From NCBI GenBank assembly GCA_964652155.1, contig CAZZBK010000158.1:1-12090 (forward strand): DNA of 12,090 bases. The letters are read 5' to 3'. Under the pieces are notes generated by a model. It was not told where the DNA came from and did not search any database. It saw only the letters and a program-made list of their open reading frames with translations. This document shows positions 1 to 9,593 of this stretch, piece after piece (within the stretch, counting starts at the first letter, position 1; every line of letters starts with the position of its first letter). This DNA is from CAZZBK01 sp964652155 (lineage in GTDB: Bacteria > Planctomycetota > Planctomycetia > Pirellulales > PNKZ01). The position numbers and the translations under genes were made by a program.

Positions 1-293
1 ACGTTCCGTCGCTATCAACAGGGGCTACGGTCAAGTGGTGGGTCCAAGAAGTTTGACTGATGTTTCGCCTCTGGCATATCATGTCATGTTGCCGGACCTT
101 CAACATCGGTGCTATCCCATGCCGCTGATTGTCGAACTGATCCTGCCCCAAAAACAGGTTGCTATTCCATTCATACATTCGAGCTGAGGAAAATAATGGA
201 GGCATATTTCGGTTGTTTGACTCCCATTCTCGTTCGAATATCCAGATAGATCTCAGCTGATTGTCTATGCTTCCGGCAATGGAGGATGAAGTC
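1..293. other. left-edge region with no assignable gene
   Basis: This A+T-richer stretch precedes the first supported gene. Several frames are open from the window edge: a plus frame that stops at 58-60, a plus frame that stops at 185-187, and a minus frame starting from an ATG at 178 that runs off the edge. None shows a recognisable motif or a good ribosome binding site, so I cannot say which, if any, is the end of a gene. A weak sigma70-like promoter for the gene at 294 can be drawn (TTGACT at 217-222, 16 bp, TATCCA at 239-244). Its -10 box is poor. Confidence 0.3.
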
Positions 294-1232
294 ATGGCGG
301 CTATCCGTCTAATATTGATGACATTAACTCTGGGCATCGCTAGTGTCACACTCGCTGAAGCACCCAAGTCGATCATCATATTGCCAGATAACCTGGAATC
401 AGTACGCGAGCTGGTCGACAAACATTTCGTCTTCTTGCCGACGCCTGTTGAATTTCGAAGCAAACCACCCGCAACTACGGCCATTCCCAAAAGTGTTGAG
501 TATGTTGTTGACTTGAAGCTAATGAATAAATCCATCACCCGATTACGAAGCTCCGTTGATCGTGTTTTGGTCGACTCAAAAATTGTCCTAGAGGAAAATG
601 TCGCTCGAAACGTCTTAACCACGGACCTTCAGTATCAGGTGACGGAAAGACATGCCGGCAGATCCGTCGAGGTTATCTGCAAAGGCAAAACGGATGCCCG
701 CATTGATCAACTTCGGCTGATAAAAGACAGCACGACCGAATATGAAATGATCAATGGTGATCCCAATTCAATGTTTAGACAGGCAATGGAGCAGTGTGTA
801 CCTGCGGCAGCGATTGATGCCAACGCTGCTGTGAGTTTCGCCATATTCAACACGCCGAAAGGGGCTTCTGGTAAGCCTGCCTTGAAGACTCGAGTATTTC
901 GAACGACGACTATTCGTCCCACTCCGACGGGAGTTGAGATTGACGTTCCTGTTCGAAATCCGTGGGATCGGAAAATCTATCTTATTCTTTATTATCACCA
1001 CCCTAATACTGAGATGTCACGTTCGATATTTGGAGCTTTCAACACGAAGCGAATTGAACTCGATGCATTTGAAGAGAAAACAATTACATACAGCGTCGGA
1101 GAAGGCAGAAAGGCGCTCTTTCGAGAAGACGGCAAAACAGCTTATCTGCTGGTTGACTCTGCTGACATAGCAGGAAAGATTGGCCGCGTAATTGATGTAA
1201 GTGCTTCATTGAGACAGCCCCCCAGCAAATAG
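294..1232 (+). CDS. secreted protein of unknown function
   Basis: This encodes 312 residues that I do not recognise. The start at ATG 294 is chosen because GGAGG lies at 281-285, 8 bases upstream, and because translation from there begins directly with a signal peptide: Ala-Ala-Ile-Arg, a hydrophobic stretch to about residue 20, and a likely cut near Ala-Glu-Ala. In-frame TTG 261, ATG 267 and ATG 279 would only add residues that bury the signal. The mature part is mixed polar sequence with few cysteines. The C-terminal third (roughly residues 210-310) alternates hydrophobic and polar residues in a way that suggests a beta-sandwich. G+C content is clearly lower than in the genes to the right, which may mean later acquisition or weak expression. 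It converges on the dehydrogenase-cytochrome gene 64 bp away and has no operon partner in view. The gene call is fairly secure; the function is unknown. Confidence 0.75.
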   Translation: MAAIRLILMTLTLGIASVTLAEAPKSIIILPDNLESVRELVDKHFVFLPTPVEFRSKPPATTAIPKSVEYVVDLKLMNKSITRLRSSVDRVLVDSKIVLEENVARNVLTTDLQYQVTERHAGRSVEVICKGKTDARIDQLRLIKDSTTEYEMINGDPNSMFRQAMEQCVPAAAIDANAAVSFAIFNTPKGASGKPALKTRVFRTTTIRPTPTGVEIDVPVRNPWDRKIYLILYYHHPNTEMSRSIFGAFNTKRIELDAFEEKTITYSVGEGRKALFREDGKTAYLLVDSADIAGKIGRVIDVSASLRQPPSK

Positions 1233-1254
1233 AGCGCGGCCGATCAGAGGGGAC

Positions 1255-1287
1255 GGGAGACATATCGCGCGGATGTTCAAGTCTCCC
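1255..1287. terminator. hairpin between convergent genes, possible bidirectional terminator
   Basis: GGGAGAC at 1255-1261 pairs perfectly with GTCTCCC at 1281-1287 across a 19-base loop. It sits in the 64-bp gap between two genes that converge, where a shared terminator is expected. Neither side has a T-run, so it does not match the classic intrinsic terminator. The role is inferred from position. Confidence 0.4.
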
Positions 1288-1296
1288 CAGTCAGAC

Positions 1297-3531
1297 TCAC
1301 TTCTTCAACGACCCAATCCACTCGCGGATCAACTCGACCGCGTCGCGGTCGATTTCGTTCGAGGCGATGTGCGGCATCCGGCCTAAACCCAGCCGGGTCA
1401 TGCGATGAAATAACATCGAACGATCAGGCTCGCCGGTCACGAGCACGCGCGGGTCGATGAGATTGAACGCGCCGTGATTGGGCCGGGTGTTGACGATTCC
1501 TAAATCAGCAAGCGGCAACGTCGAGAGCAATTGGAACTCGGCGTTCCCGCCACCCCATTTGCGATGGCAATGGGCGCAGTTGCTTTGCAGGTACGAGCGA
1601 GCCCGGGCGTCGAGGCTCTGCGTCGTGTCGCGAAAGTCGACCAGCTTGGGTAACGCCTCGGGCGATTGCGGCAGCGGCGTCTTGAACAGCCCAATGTGGT
1701 TGAGCGTGGCCAACTGATTCGCGACAACGCCACCGTAGTCGTGATCGCGATTCATCTGCATCGTATTCACCCCCAGGGCATACTTGGCCGAGACGGTGTG
1801 GCACAGCGTACACTCGGCCCGGCTGGGAAAATGCCACGTCTGCTCGCGGACCTTGCCCCCCTCGCGAATCTGAAACACCCGGTCGAGCCCCTTGCTGTCG
1901 GCGAGTTCGGCGTCGGTCTGCTCGTCGTTCCAAATATACGTGTAGCCGGTCCACACCTGATCGCCGTACTCTTCGTTGCCGCCGACACGCTCGACGCTCA
2001 GCAGCCGCGTTTCGATCCGGCGGCGACTCTCGCTCTTGCCCGGCTCCAGTTCCAACGCAAACGTTTTGACCAGCACCGTGCCATCCGGGAAGCGCCAGCC
2101 GGGTGTCGAGCCGGGGGCCGGTTGTGGATACGTGACCGCGTCGAACTCGAGTTGACTGTCGCCGGGCAGGGCGATGAATCGATCCTTGATCGCGCCGTCG
2201 CTCCAGAGTTGCGAGTTGACCGAGTAGGGAATGACCCCCTTGGCTGGCTGATAGTCTTTCGTCGATGTAAACAGGCCCGTCTCGCTGAGCTTACGCGGGA
2301 ACTTAGGCGCATTCGGGTCGGCTGGCGGCGCTTTGACGAGTTGATGGAAGCCGCCTCCGACAAAGTCGACTGCGTACAACTCGCCCGAGTTCGACTCGCC
2401 CCAAGCGACGATGCGGAGTTGCGTGTCGGTCAGCTCGCCATGATCGCTCAAGCGACCGTCGCGGTAGCGGAACGACCAGACGCGGCCGGTATCGTAATCG
2501 CCGTAGATATACGCACCGCGCAGCTCGCTGAGCCGCGATCCCTGATACACGTAGCCGCCGGTGATCGAGCGGAAGTCGCTGTGGGCGTGCTCGATGATCG
2601 GTTTGAGAATGGGTGTCGGGCCGAGCTTGCGAGCGGGCCGAAACGGATGCGTCCCTTCGACAATGCTCCAGCCGTAGTTGCCCCCTTTTTCGACCTTGAG
2701 CACCATCTCCCACAAATCCTGGCCAATCTCGCCCGCCCACAGATCGCCGCTGCGCCGGTCGAAGCTGAACTTCCAGGCCTGTCGCAGTCCGTAGGCATAC
2801 AGCTCGGGCCGAGCACCGGCTTTGCCCACGAATGGATTGTCGGCGGGGATACCGTAGTTGCGTCCCGCGCTGGGCCGATCGACGTCGAGCCGCAGCAGCG
2901 CGCCGAGCAAGTCGCTGACGTCCTGACCCGTTTCGAGACTGTCGGCAATGCCGCTGCCGTCGCCGGTCGAGAGATACAAATAGCCGTCGGGCCCAAAACG
3001 GAGGCAGCCACCGTTGTGCCCGCCGCTGGGCCACTCGATGATGATCGTCTCGCTTGCCGGGTCGGCGACCGGCGGAGAGCCCGTGGCCTTGTAGCGCGAG
3101 ACTCGGCTCCCCTTGGGTTCTTCTTTCGTCGTGTCGAGCACACTGGCCACGTAGACGTAACCGTTGGTGGCGAACTGCGGATGACAGGCGACCCCGTAGA
3201 CGGTCCGTTTCAGATCGAGCAACAGGTCCGTATGGTCGACTTGCTGATCGTCGCGAAACGTGAACAGCTTGCCGGCGCGCTCGGCGACGACGAAGCGGTC
3301 GGTGCCGGTGATCGCCTGCAATTCGAGGGGCTCGGCAAACTTGATGCCCGGGAACGCTCGGGCGAGCCGGTACGGCGAGGGTGGCTCGGGCGACCCGACG
3401 ACGCGCGAGGTGGTCCACAGCTCACGCTTCTCGATGCCCGTAGCTTTACGAACCGGGGCAGCGTTATCTGCCGCAGAGAGAAACCCACTCCAGGCAACCA
3501 ACAACATCGGCACCATAGACCAACGAAACAT
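1297..3531 (-). CDS. PQQ-type sugar dehydrogenase fused to diheme cytochrome c
   Basis: The 744-residue exported protein has two parts. After a signal peptide (residues 1-20, cut near Leu-Ser-Ala), residues ~55-400 are a glucose/sorbosone dehydrogenase beta-propeller. The family's conserved block around His172 (Gly-His-Asn-Gly-Gly, then FGPDGYLYLSTGDG) supplies the expected catalytic base, and YGLR at 247-250 and the GEIGQD..E segment near 267-275 match the Yli/HHIP-like group. Residues ~410-744 match the SO2930/HNE_0200-type diheme cytochrome, with heme sites CTLCH at 574-578 and CAHCH at 652-656. Arg-Met-Pro in the tail could give a distal Met ligand. The likely role is periplasmic oxidation of a sugar or alcohol, with electrons passed directly to the hemes. 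The start is supported by GAGG seven bases upstream (3539-3542). It is the last gene of the operon, 44 bp after the permease. The substrate is unknown. PQQ use is inferred from the family. Confidence 0.9.
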   Translation of the reverse strand: MFRWSMVPMLLVAWSGFLSAADNAAPVRKATGIEKRELWTTSRVVGSPEPPSPYRLARAFPGIKFAEPLELQAITGTDRFVVAERAGKLFTFRDDQQVDHTDLLLDLKRTVYGVACHPQFATNGYVYVASVLDTTKEEPKGSRVSRYKATGSPPVADPASETIIIEWPSGGHNGGCLRFGPDGYLYLSTGDGSGIADSLETGQDVSDLLGALLRLDVDRPSAGRNYGIPADNPFVGKAGARPELYAYGLRQAWKFSFDRRSGDLWAGEIGQDLWEMVLKVEKGGNYGWSIVEGTHPFRPARKLGPTPILKPIIEHAHSDFRSITGGYVYQGSRLSELRGAYIYGDYDTGRVWSFRYRDGRLSDHGELTDTQLRIVAWGESNSGELYAVDFVGGGFHQLVKAPPADPNAPKFPRKLSETGLFTSTKDYQPAKGVIPYSVNSQLWSDGAIKDRFIALPGDSQLEFDAVTYPQPAPGSTPGWRFPDGTVLVKTFALELEPGKSESRRRIETRLLSVERVGGNEEYGDQVWTGYTYIWNDEQTDAELADSKGLDRVFQIREGGKVREQTWHFPSRAECTLCHTVSAKYALGVNTMQMNRDHDYGGVVANQLATLNHIGLFKTPLPQSPEALPKLVDFRDTTQSLDARARSYLQSNCAHCHRKWGGGNAEFQLLSTLPLADLGIVNTRPNHGAFNLIDPRVLVTGEPDRSMLFHRMTRLGLGRMPHIASNEIDRDAVELIREWIGSLKK

Positions 3532-3575
3532 GCGCGTACCTCGGCGATAAAAAATCCCAACGGGGTCGATTTCGA

Positions 3576-5060
<1,485 letters not shown>

Positions 5061-5066
5061 ATCGAT

Positions 5067-5681
5067 TTACGGCTGCACGTCGGCGGGACGCTCTTTAAGC
5101 CGTTCAAGTTCAAGGATCTCGGTGCGATACCAGGGCTTGCCGGTGGCGACTTTGTAGCCGACACACTTGGCCGGGTAGCGTGTGCCGTCGACCTCGCGCC
5201 AGTCGCTGAAGAGATGCTTGTCGCCGCGCCATAAAATCGTAACGAGCCGTTTGGTCTCGCGATCGAAGAAGCAGTCCATCGCCGGGTTGATCGTGCCGCT
5301 GATGCGAATGCCGTAGGTGGCTCGACCATCTTCCTGACCGTCGGGGAGCGTGTCGAGTTTCGATTGCGGGTCGACGAGTGCGCCGAGGGTCCAGGCCCAG
5401 ACGAGAAATATCGCGGGCTCCTTTTCTTGCGTCACGCGGTCACGCTTGCCGGCCCACCAATGAGCGGGTGGCTCGATGACGGTCGTGCGCGGCGCGCCCT
5501 TGGCGGCGGGATCGGAGCTGACCGCGAGTTGTTCCTTGATGCGAAAGATCCGCAGCAGCTTGGCCTCGCCCCCGGCGGCATCGACCGTTTGCTTCACGAG
5601 CTGGGCCGGTACAGGCTCGGCGAAGGAGACTCGAACCGAAAGGAGAAATCCAATCGAGAGCATGGTGGCAAAGCAGCGCAT
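5067..5681 (-). CDS. small exported protein, LolA/LppX-like fold suspected
   Basis: The product has 204 residues with a clear signal peptide (residues 1-21, cut after Ser-Phe-Ala). The mature part begins with an Ala-Gly-Gly segment (VDAAGGEAKL), then shows alternating strands and a closing pattern of Phe-Asp-Arg-Glu-Thr-Lys-Arg-Leu, Trp-Arg-Glu-Val-Asp-Gly-Thr-Arg-Tyr-Pro. I associate this pattern with LolA/LolB-like half-barrel proteins common in planctomycetes. No catalytic motif is visible. The start at 5681 is supported by GGAG at 5691-5694, nine bases upstream. It is the first gene of a three-gene operon with the permease and the dehydrogenase-cytochrome, so it may bind a lipid or other hydrophobic ligand or help at the cell envelope. 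That is inference. The gene is secure; the fold assignment is tentative. Confidence 0.7.
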   Translation of the reverse strand: MRCFATMLSIGFLLSVRVSFAEPVPAQLVKQTVDAAGGEAKLLRIFRIKEQLAVSSDPAAKGAPRTTVIEPPAHWWAGKRDRVTQEKEPAIFLVWAWTLGALVDPQSKLDTLPDGQEDGRATYGIRISGTINPAMDCFFDRETKRLVTILWRGDKHLFSDWREVDGTRYPAKCVGYKVATGKPWYRTEILELERLKERPADVQP

Positions 5682-5787
5682 GAACGTTCACTCCAGCAAA
5701 GTTGCAACGACTCCAATGGCACACGTTGACGCGTATCTTAGCGGCTCCGCAGAGGCGTGGAAACAAATAGCCGACCCGCTCATGGTC

Positions 5788-5815
5788 ACAAATCTGCTAC
5801 GATCATTTGTAGCAG
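5788..5815. promoter_or_regulatory. nested dyads upstream of hydantoinase, operator candidate
   Basis: Two overlapping inverted repeats lie 28 bp before the hydantoinase start: ACAAAT (5788-5793) with ATTTGT (5805-5810) across 11 bases, and CTGCTAC (5794-5800) with GTAGCAG (5809-5815) across 8 bases. Both are perfect. They sit in the only divergent intergenic region between the permease operon and the hydantoinase, where a shared regulator would be expected to bind. A hairpin in the hydantoinase leader is an alternative reading. I could not find a convincing promoter on either strand here. Confidence 0.4.
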
Positions 5816-5843
5816 CAACGACCCACTCGAAAGGCCAGAGAGC

Positions 5844-7226
5844 ATGGGACTCCTCATCAAGAACGGCGAAGTTGTCACGGCCGAGGGACGCCAGCGAGCG
5901 GACATTTGGTGTGCGGACGAGCGTATTACCCAAATCGGGCAGCAGCTCTCGGCACCACCCGACGCCGAGGTGATCGACGCCGCCGGGCAGTACGTGTTTC
6001 CCGGGTTCATTGATCCGCACGTGCATATTTACTTGCCGTTCATGGGGACGCTGGCCAAGGACACGTATCCGACGGCGAGCCGCGCGGCCTTGGTGGGTGG
6101 CACGACGACGATCATCGAGATGGTTTGCCCCAGCCGAGCGGACGATCCCTGGCAAGGGTATCAACTGTGGAAGTCGCAAGCCGAAGGCAAGTCGGCCTGC
6201 GATTACGCCTATCACATGGGAGTGACACGTTTCGACGCGCAAACACCCGACTTGTTGCGTCGAATCGTCGACGATGGCACGGCGTCGTTCAAAGTGTTTC
6301 TGGCTTACAAAGGGGCGTTTGGGGTCGACGATACCGAGTTGTATCGGACGCTCGAGCTTGCCCGCCGCTGGGGCGTGATCGTCACGGCGCATTGCGAGAA
6401 CGAAACGCTCGTGTTCGAGCGGCAACGACAGTTGTTGGCCGAGGGCAAGTCGGGGCCCGAGTGGCATGAGGCGTCACGCCCGCCGCGGGTCGAGGCCGAG
6501 GGGGTCCATCACTTGGCGACGTTTGCCGAGCTGACCGGGGCCCATGTGTACGCGGTCCACACGTCGTGCGTTGCGGCACTTGAGTCGGCGAGCGCGGCCC
6601 GGGCAAGGGGCGTGAAGCTGTGGGTCGAGACGGTCATCCCGTACTTGGTCCTCGACAAGTCGTATGCCGAGCGGACGAATTTCGAGGGGGCCAAGTATGT
6701 CATGTCGCCGCCGCTACGCGACGTGACTCAGCAGAGCGCATTGTGGGACGCGCTCCGCTCGGGCGAGATTAGCACGGTGGGCACCGACCACGCGCCGTTC
6801 GACTTTCACGGCCAGAAAGAGCTGGGGCGCGGCGACTTCACCAAAATCCCCAATGGCATTCCGAGCATTGAAGACCGCGTCAACTTGCTGTACACGCACG
6901 GCGTGGCGCGCAGGCGGCTCGAGTTGACGCGCTTCATCGATGTGGCCAGCACGCAGGCCGCCAAGCTGTTCGGACTGTATCCACGCAAGGGCACGATTGC
7001 CGTCGGGAGCGATGCCGATCTGGTGGTTTACGACCCCACGTATCGAGGCGTGATTTCGCAACAAACGCAGTCGATGAACGTCGACTACAGCGCGTTCGAG
7101 GGCTGGCCGATCGAAGGTCGGCCGCGGGTCGTTACCGTGCGCGGCCGAGTGCAGGCGCGCGACGGCGCGTTTGTGGGCCAGGCCGATCACGGGGAGTTCT
7201 TGCGCCGCGAACCGACCCACGGCTGA
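5844..7226 (+). CDS. dihydropyrimidinase / D-hydantoinase family amidohydrolase
   Basis: This cytoplasmic binuclear-metal enzyme opens cyclic ureides such as dihydropyrimidines or hydantoins to N-carbamoyl acids. From ATG 5844 it has 460 residues, the normal family length. The metal ligands appear at His59 and His61 (DPHVH), carbamylated Lys150 (SFKVFLAYK), His183 (TAHCEN), His239 (VHTS) and Asp315 (GTDHAP). Substrate-contact Tyr155, Ser288 (MSPP) and Asn337 (PNGIPSIEDR) are also present. This numbering agrees with bacterial D-hydantoinases, which supports this start over an in-frame start at 5757 that adds 29 unrelated residues. The Shine-Dalgarno is weak (AAGG at 5831-5834). It stands alone on the plus strand, divergent from the permease operon. 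PSIEDR rather than the more usual glycine-rich GVEDR-type loop may affect specificity. No N-carbamoyl hydrolase follows. Allantoinase or another cyclic amidase activity is possible. Confidence 0.93.
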   Translation: MGLLIKNGEVVTAEGRQRADIWCADERITQIGQQLSAPPDAEVIDAAGQYVFPGFIDPHVHIYLPFMGTLAKDTYPTASRAALVGGTTTIIEMVCPSRADDPWQGYQLWKSQAEGKSACDYAYHMGVTRFDAQTPDLLRRIVDDGTASFKVFLAYKGAFGVDDTELYRTLELARRWGVIVTAHCENETLVFERQRQLLAEGKSGPEWHEASRPPRVEAEGVHHLATFAELTGAHVYAVHTSCVAALESASAARARGVKLWVETVIPYLVLDKSYAERTNFEGAKYVMSPPLRDVTQQSALWDALRSGEISTVGTDHAPFDFHGQKELGRGDFTKIPNGIPSIEDRVNLLYTHGVARRRLELTRFIDVASTQAAKLFGLYPRKGTIAVGSDADLVVYDPTYRGVISQQTQSMNVDYSAFEGWPIEGRPRVVTVRGRVQARDGAFVGQADHGEFLRREPTHG

Positions 7227-7240
7227 CGAGGTACCGGAAC

Positions 7241-8710
7241 CTACTCGGTAATTTCGATCGGGTACATCGGTCGTCGGCGGGTGAATTGCATTTGGCCGAA
7301 GTGATGACTGTGCAGCGCCTGCGCGGCGACGTTGTAAATCACGCCGCCGAGTTGCTCGAACCCGCTCCGGAAGTGCACGGCACTCTTGACCGCGATGTAT
7401 TTCATTTGCGAACAGTCGATGCCCAGCGAGCGAGCAAAGGCCTGGTCGAGCGGTTGCTCGCGTTTCGAGACGACGGCGATGGTCACGCCGCCGCAGCGCA
7501 GGGCGGCGCTCGGGCCGAGCGAGCCGGTCAGCCCGGCGTACATGGGCCCATCGTACTTAAATGAGCCGTCGGTGACGCTGAGCACTTCAAAATCGGCCTC
7601 GACGCTTTGACCTTGCGTCGGATGCGATTTGCCGCCGAGCTTGAGGTGCAGTTTCTCGCCCGCCCCGGCCTTGTGAGCCGCGGCGACCGCTTCGGTGTCG
7701 ACGATGTAGAGCACCAGCGCGTCTTCCAGTTGCCAATCGATGAAGGTTTGCAACACCTCGGTCGAGTCGCCGGGAGCACCGCCGCCGGTGTTGTCGTTGT
7801 AGTCGGCCAACATGATGGGGCGGAGGCCCGCTTGTTCACCGGTGTTGAGGGCCTCGGTCACCGAGAGGGGCCGCTTGAACCAACGCGCGCGGTGCTGCCA
7901 GATCCAGTCCCCCAATTCGTCGGCCGCCTGCTTGGCCAGCGCGGCGTCGTTGTTTGCCACGACGATGACGCTCGCGCCCAGATCGGGCACATCGGCCCAG
8001 GGGAATCCGGTCGAGACGGTGACCGAGATGATTCCGGGCCGCCGTTCGAGAGCATGGGCCCGATCGAGCACTTCGTTCATCGGCGGATGGGCGGTCACTT
8101 GCTGCTCGGCGCTCCAGAACATGGGCAACTGCCGCAGGGCCATTTTTGGCCGCAACTTGCCTTGCAGGATACCGACGATGATGTCGCCGGCCTCACGACC
8201 GCGCTCGGCCATGTCGACGTGCGGATAGGTGTCGAAGCCGACGATGGCGTCGGCCAGCTCGACACGCCGAGCGGTGTGGTTGCCATGCAGATCGAAGGTG
8301 ACCACGATCGGCTTGTTGGGCCCAACCACTTCACGAACCGAGGCGATAAAATCGGCGTCGCCGTCTTCAATGCCTTCGACGACCATCGCGCCGTGCAGGT
8401 CGAGCAGCACGCCATCGACCGCGCCGGCCGCGCGGAGCCGATCGAGAAATTCGCCCTTGAGACGATCGTAATCGGCGCGGCGAATGACGCCACTCGGATA
8501 GGCGAACGACCACAGCAACGGGATCAGCTCGAAGCCGTGTTTCGCGGCGGCGTCGATGAACCCGCCGGTGCAGATGTTCGCCCCGCGAAATCGCTTCATA
8601 ACCTCATCGCCCCGATACAGGCCAAAGCCTTGCACGAAGTCGTCGAAGGTCGTGGGAGTGGGGAGGAACGTGCTCGTCTCGTGACTGACACCTCCGCAGG
8701 CAATGCGCAT
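7241..8710 (-). CDS. M81 family metallopeptidase (MlrC-like)
   Basis: The 489-residue protein belongs to the DUF1485/MlrC family, whose founding member cleaves linearised microcystin. The N-terminal family signature HETSTF is at residues 10-15. The zinc site is visible as Asp140 and His142 (TFDLHGNH) and His164 (YPHVD), with the family's spacing of 2 and 22. The C-terminal domain ends with the typical KSAVHFRSGF and RRPMYPIE segments. The start is ATG 8710: GGAGG at 8718-8722 is seven bases away, whereas the in-frame GTG at 8713 would be only four bases away. The ATG shares its A with the stop codon of the FGE-like gene (TGATG), so the two are translationally coupled. It has no signal peptide and is probably cytoplasmic. 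It converges on the hydantoinase with a 14-bp gap. The substrate is unknown; a small peptide or amide is likely for the family. Confidence 0.93.
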   Translation of the reverse strand: MRIACGGVSHETSTFLPTPTTFDDFVQGFGLYRGDEVMKRFRGANICTGGFIDAAAKHGFELIPLLWSFAYPSGVIRRADYDRLKGEFLDRLRAAGAVDGVLLDLHGAMVVEGIEDGDADFIASVREVVGPNKPIVVTFDLHGNHTARRVELADAIVGFDTYPHVDMAERGREAGDIIVGILQGKLRPKMALRQLPMFWSAEQQVTAHPPMNEVLDRAHALERRPGIISVTVSTGFPWADVPDLGASVIVVANNDAALAKQAADELGDWIWQHRARWFKRPLSVTEALNTGEQAGLRPIMLADYNDNTGGGAPGDSTEVLQTFIDWQLEDALVLYIVDTEAVAAAHKAGAGEKLHLKLGGKSHPTQGQSVEADFEVLSVTDGSFKYDGPMYAGLTGSLGPSAALRCGGVTIAVVSKREQPLDQAFARSLGIDCSQMKYIAVKSAVHFRSGFEQLGGVIYNVAAQALHSHHFGQMQFTRRRPMYPIEITE

Positions 8711-9507
8711 CACTTGGCCTCCACGGTCGAGAGCACGCAGCGTAGGCCAATGGCGTCATCGCGGGTCGTGCGGCTTTCGCCACGACGGAAGCTGCTGGAG
8801 AGTGAGGGGGCTTTGTCTTTCCAGGAGCCGCTGCGCAAGACGCGGCGACTCGCGTCACCACCAGCTTCCCACGAGCTGCCGTCGGTCGGCGCAGCGGTGT
8901 AGTCCTCGTGCCAGGCGTCGCTGCACCACTCCCAAAGATATCCGTGCATGTCGTAGAGTTTCCAGGCGTTGGGCAGCTTGGCGCCCACGGGCGGGTCGTT
9001 GCCCGCGGCATTGCCATTGAACCAGCCATACTTGCCAAGCTCAGCCGGGTCGTCTCCGAAGCTGTACCGGGTCGTGCTGCTCGCACGGGCACAGTATTCC
9101 CACTCGGCTTCGGTGGGAAGTCGGATCGCCTCGTTGGCTTCGATCAGTTTGGCGGCCCGCATCAGCTCGGTGGCTTTGCGGCAGAAGTCGACCGCCTCGT
9201 CATAGGAGAACAGTTCGGCTGAGTTGCGCGGCCCTTTCCAGCGGCTCGGGTTGTTGCCCGTCACGGCCTGCCAAAGGTTCTGGGGCACCTCGTACCGGGC
9301 GATTGAAAAACGATTCTTGACCATGACGGGATGCGCCGGTCGCTCGTTCGTCGGGCCCGAGTCGCTCCCCATCGTGAACCGGGCCGGATACATCTCCGTG
9401 CCTGGCGTGATGACGACAAACTCATCGCGAAACGTCTTGAGCAACGGGAGCTGTTCGGGCGTGGGATCGGCTCCCAGTAGCGCGGCGACAAACATCCAGG
9501 ACAACAT
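8710..9507 (-). CDS. FGE/SUMF1-like domain protein lacking the catalytic cysteines
   Basis: The product has 265 residues. The formylglycine-generating-enzyme fold is recognisable from RFTMGSD (43-49), RLPTEAEWEY (129-138), MHGYLWEWC (187-195), RSGSW (225-229) and the terminal GLRC (254-257). In true FGE two cysteines follow the Gly-Ser-Trp/Tyr block; here that stretch is Lys-Asp-Lys-Ala-Pro-Ser-Leu with no Cys, so sulfatase activation is unlikely. Such proteins are common in planctomycetes with unknown roles. The start at ATG 9507 is preferred because GGAG at 9516-9519 is eight bases away. ATG 9513 would be only two bases from it, and upstream starts read into the hemP-FGE gap. The N-terminus (LSWMFVAALLGA) could be a short signal or anchor without the usual positive charge. 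Its TGA overlaps the M81 start, so a joint function with that peptidase is plausible. The function is not known. Confidence 0.88.
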   Translation of the reverse strand: MLSWMFVAALLGADPTPEQLPLLKTFRDEFVVITPGTEMYPARFTMGSDSGPTNERPAHPVMVKNRFSIARYEVPQNLWQAVTGNNPSRWKGPRNSAELFSYDEAVDFCRKATELMRAAKLIEANEAIRLPTEAEWEYCARASSTTRYSFGDDPAELGKYGWFNGNAAGNDPPVGAKLPNAWKLYDMHGYLWEWCSDAWHEDYTAAPTDGSSWEAGGDASRRVLRSGSWKDKAPSLSSSFRRGESRTTRDDAIGLRCVLSTVEAK

Positions 9508-9562
9508 GGGCATTTCTCCGGCAGTTGAGGCGTCATCGATGCATGTGCTCCATAAGCTGGAG

Positions 9563-9580
9563 GACAGGCGAGCGCTTGTC
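9563..9580 (-). other. short hairpin in hemP-FGE gap
   Basis: GACAGGC and GCTTGTC (one G-T pair) form a seven-base-pair stem with a four-base loop. It lies in the 86-bp gap between the hemP stop and the FGE-like gene start. There is no T-run, so it is more likely an mRNA stability or processing element than a terminator. It could also be chance. Confidence 0.25.
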
Positions 9581-9593
9581 AAGCAACCGAAGT

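Noticed and set aside
196..249. A 17-residue leader-peptide-like frame before the first gene, with GAGG upstream
   Set aside because: No attenuator features or regulatory codon run follow, and such short frames are common by chance.
5682..5689. The palindrome GAACGTTC between ribosome site and start of the LolA-like gene, considered as a LexA-type box
   Set aside because: LexA-type boxes need a spacer between the half-sites; this has none, and 8-bp palindromes are frequent.
5757..5843. An upstream in-frame extension of the hydantoinase
   Set aside because: It adds 29 residues unlike the family and shifts metal-ligand numbering; ATG 5844 gives the standard length.
7607..8902. A 431-codon plus-strand frame opposite the M81 and FGE-like genes
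   Set aside because: It spans two genes with clear family signatures and shows no domain of its own.
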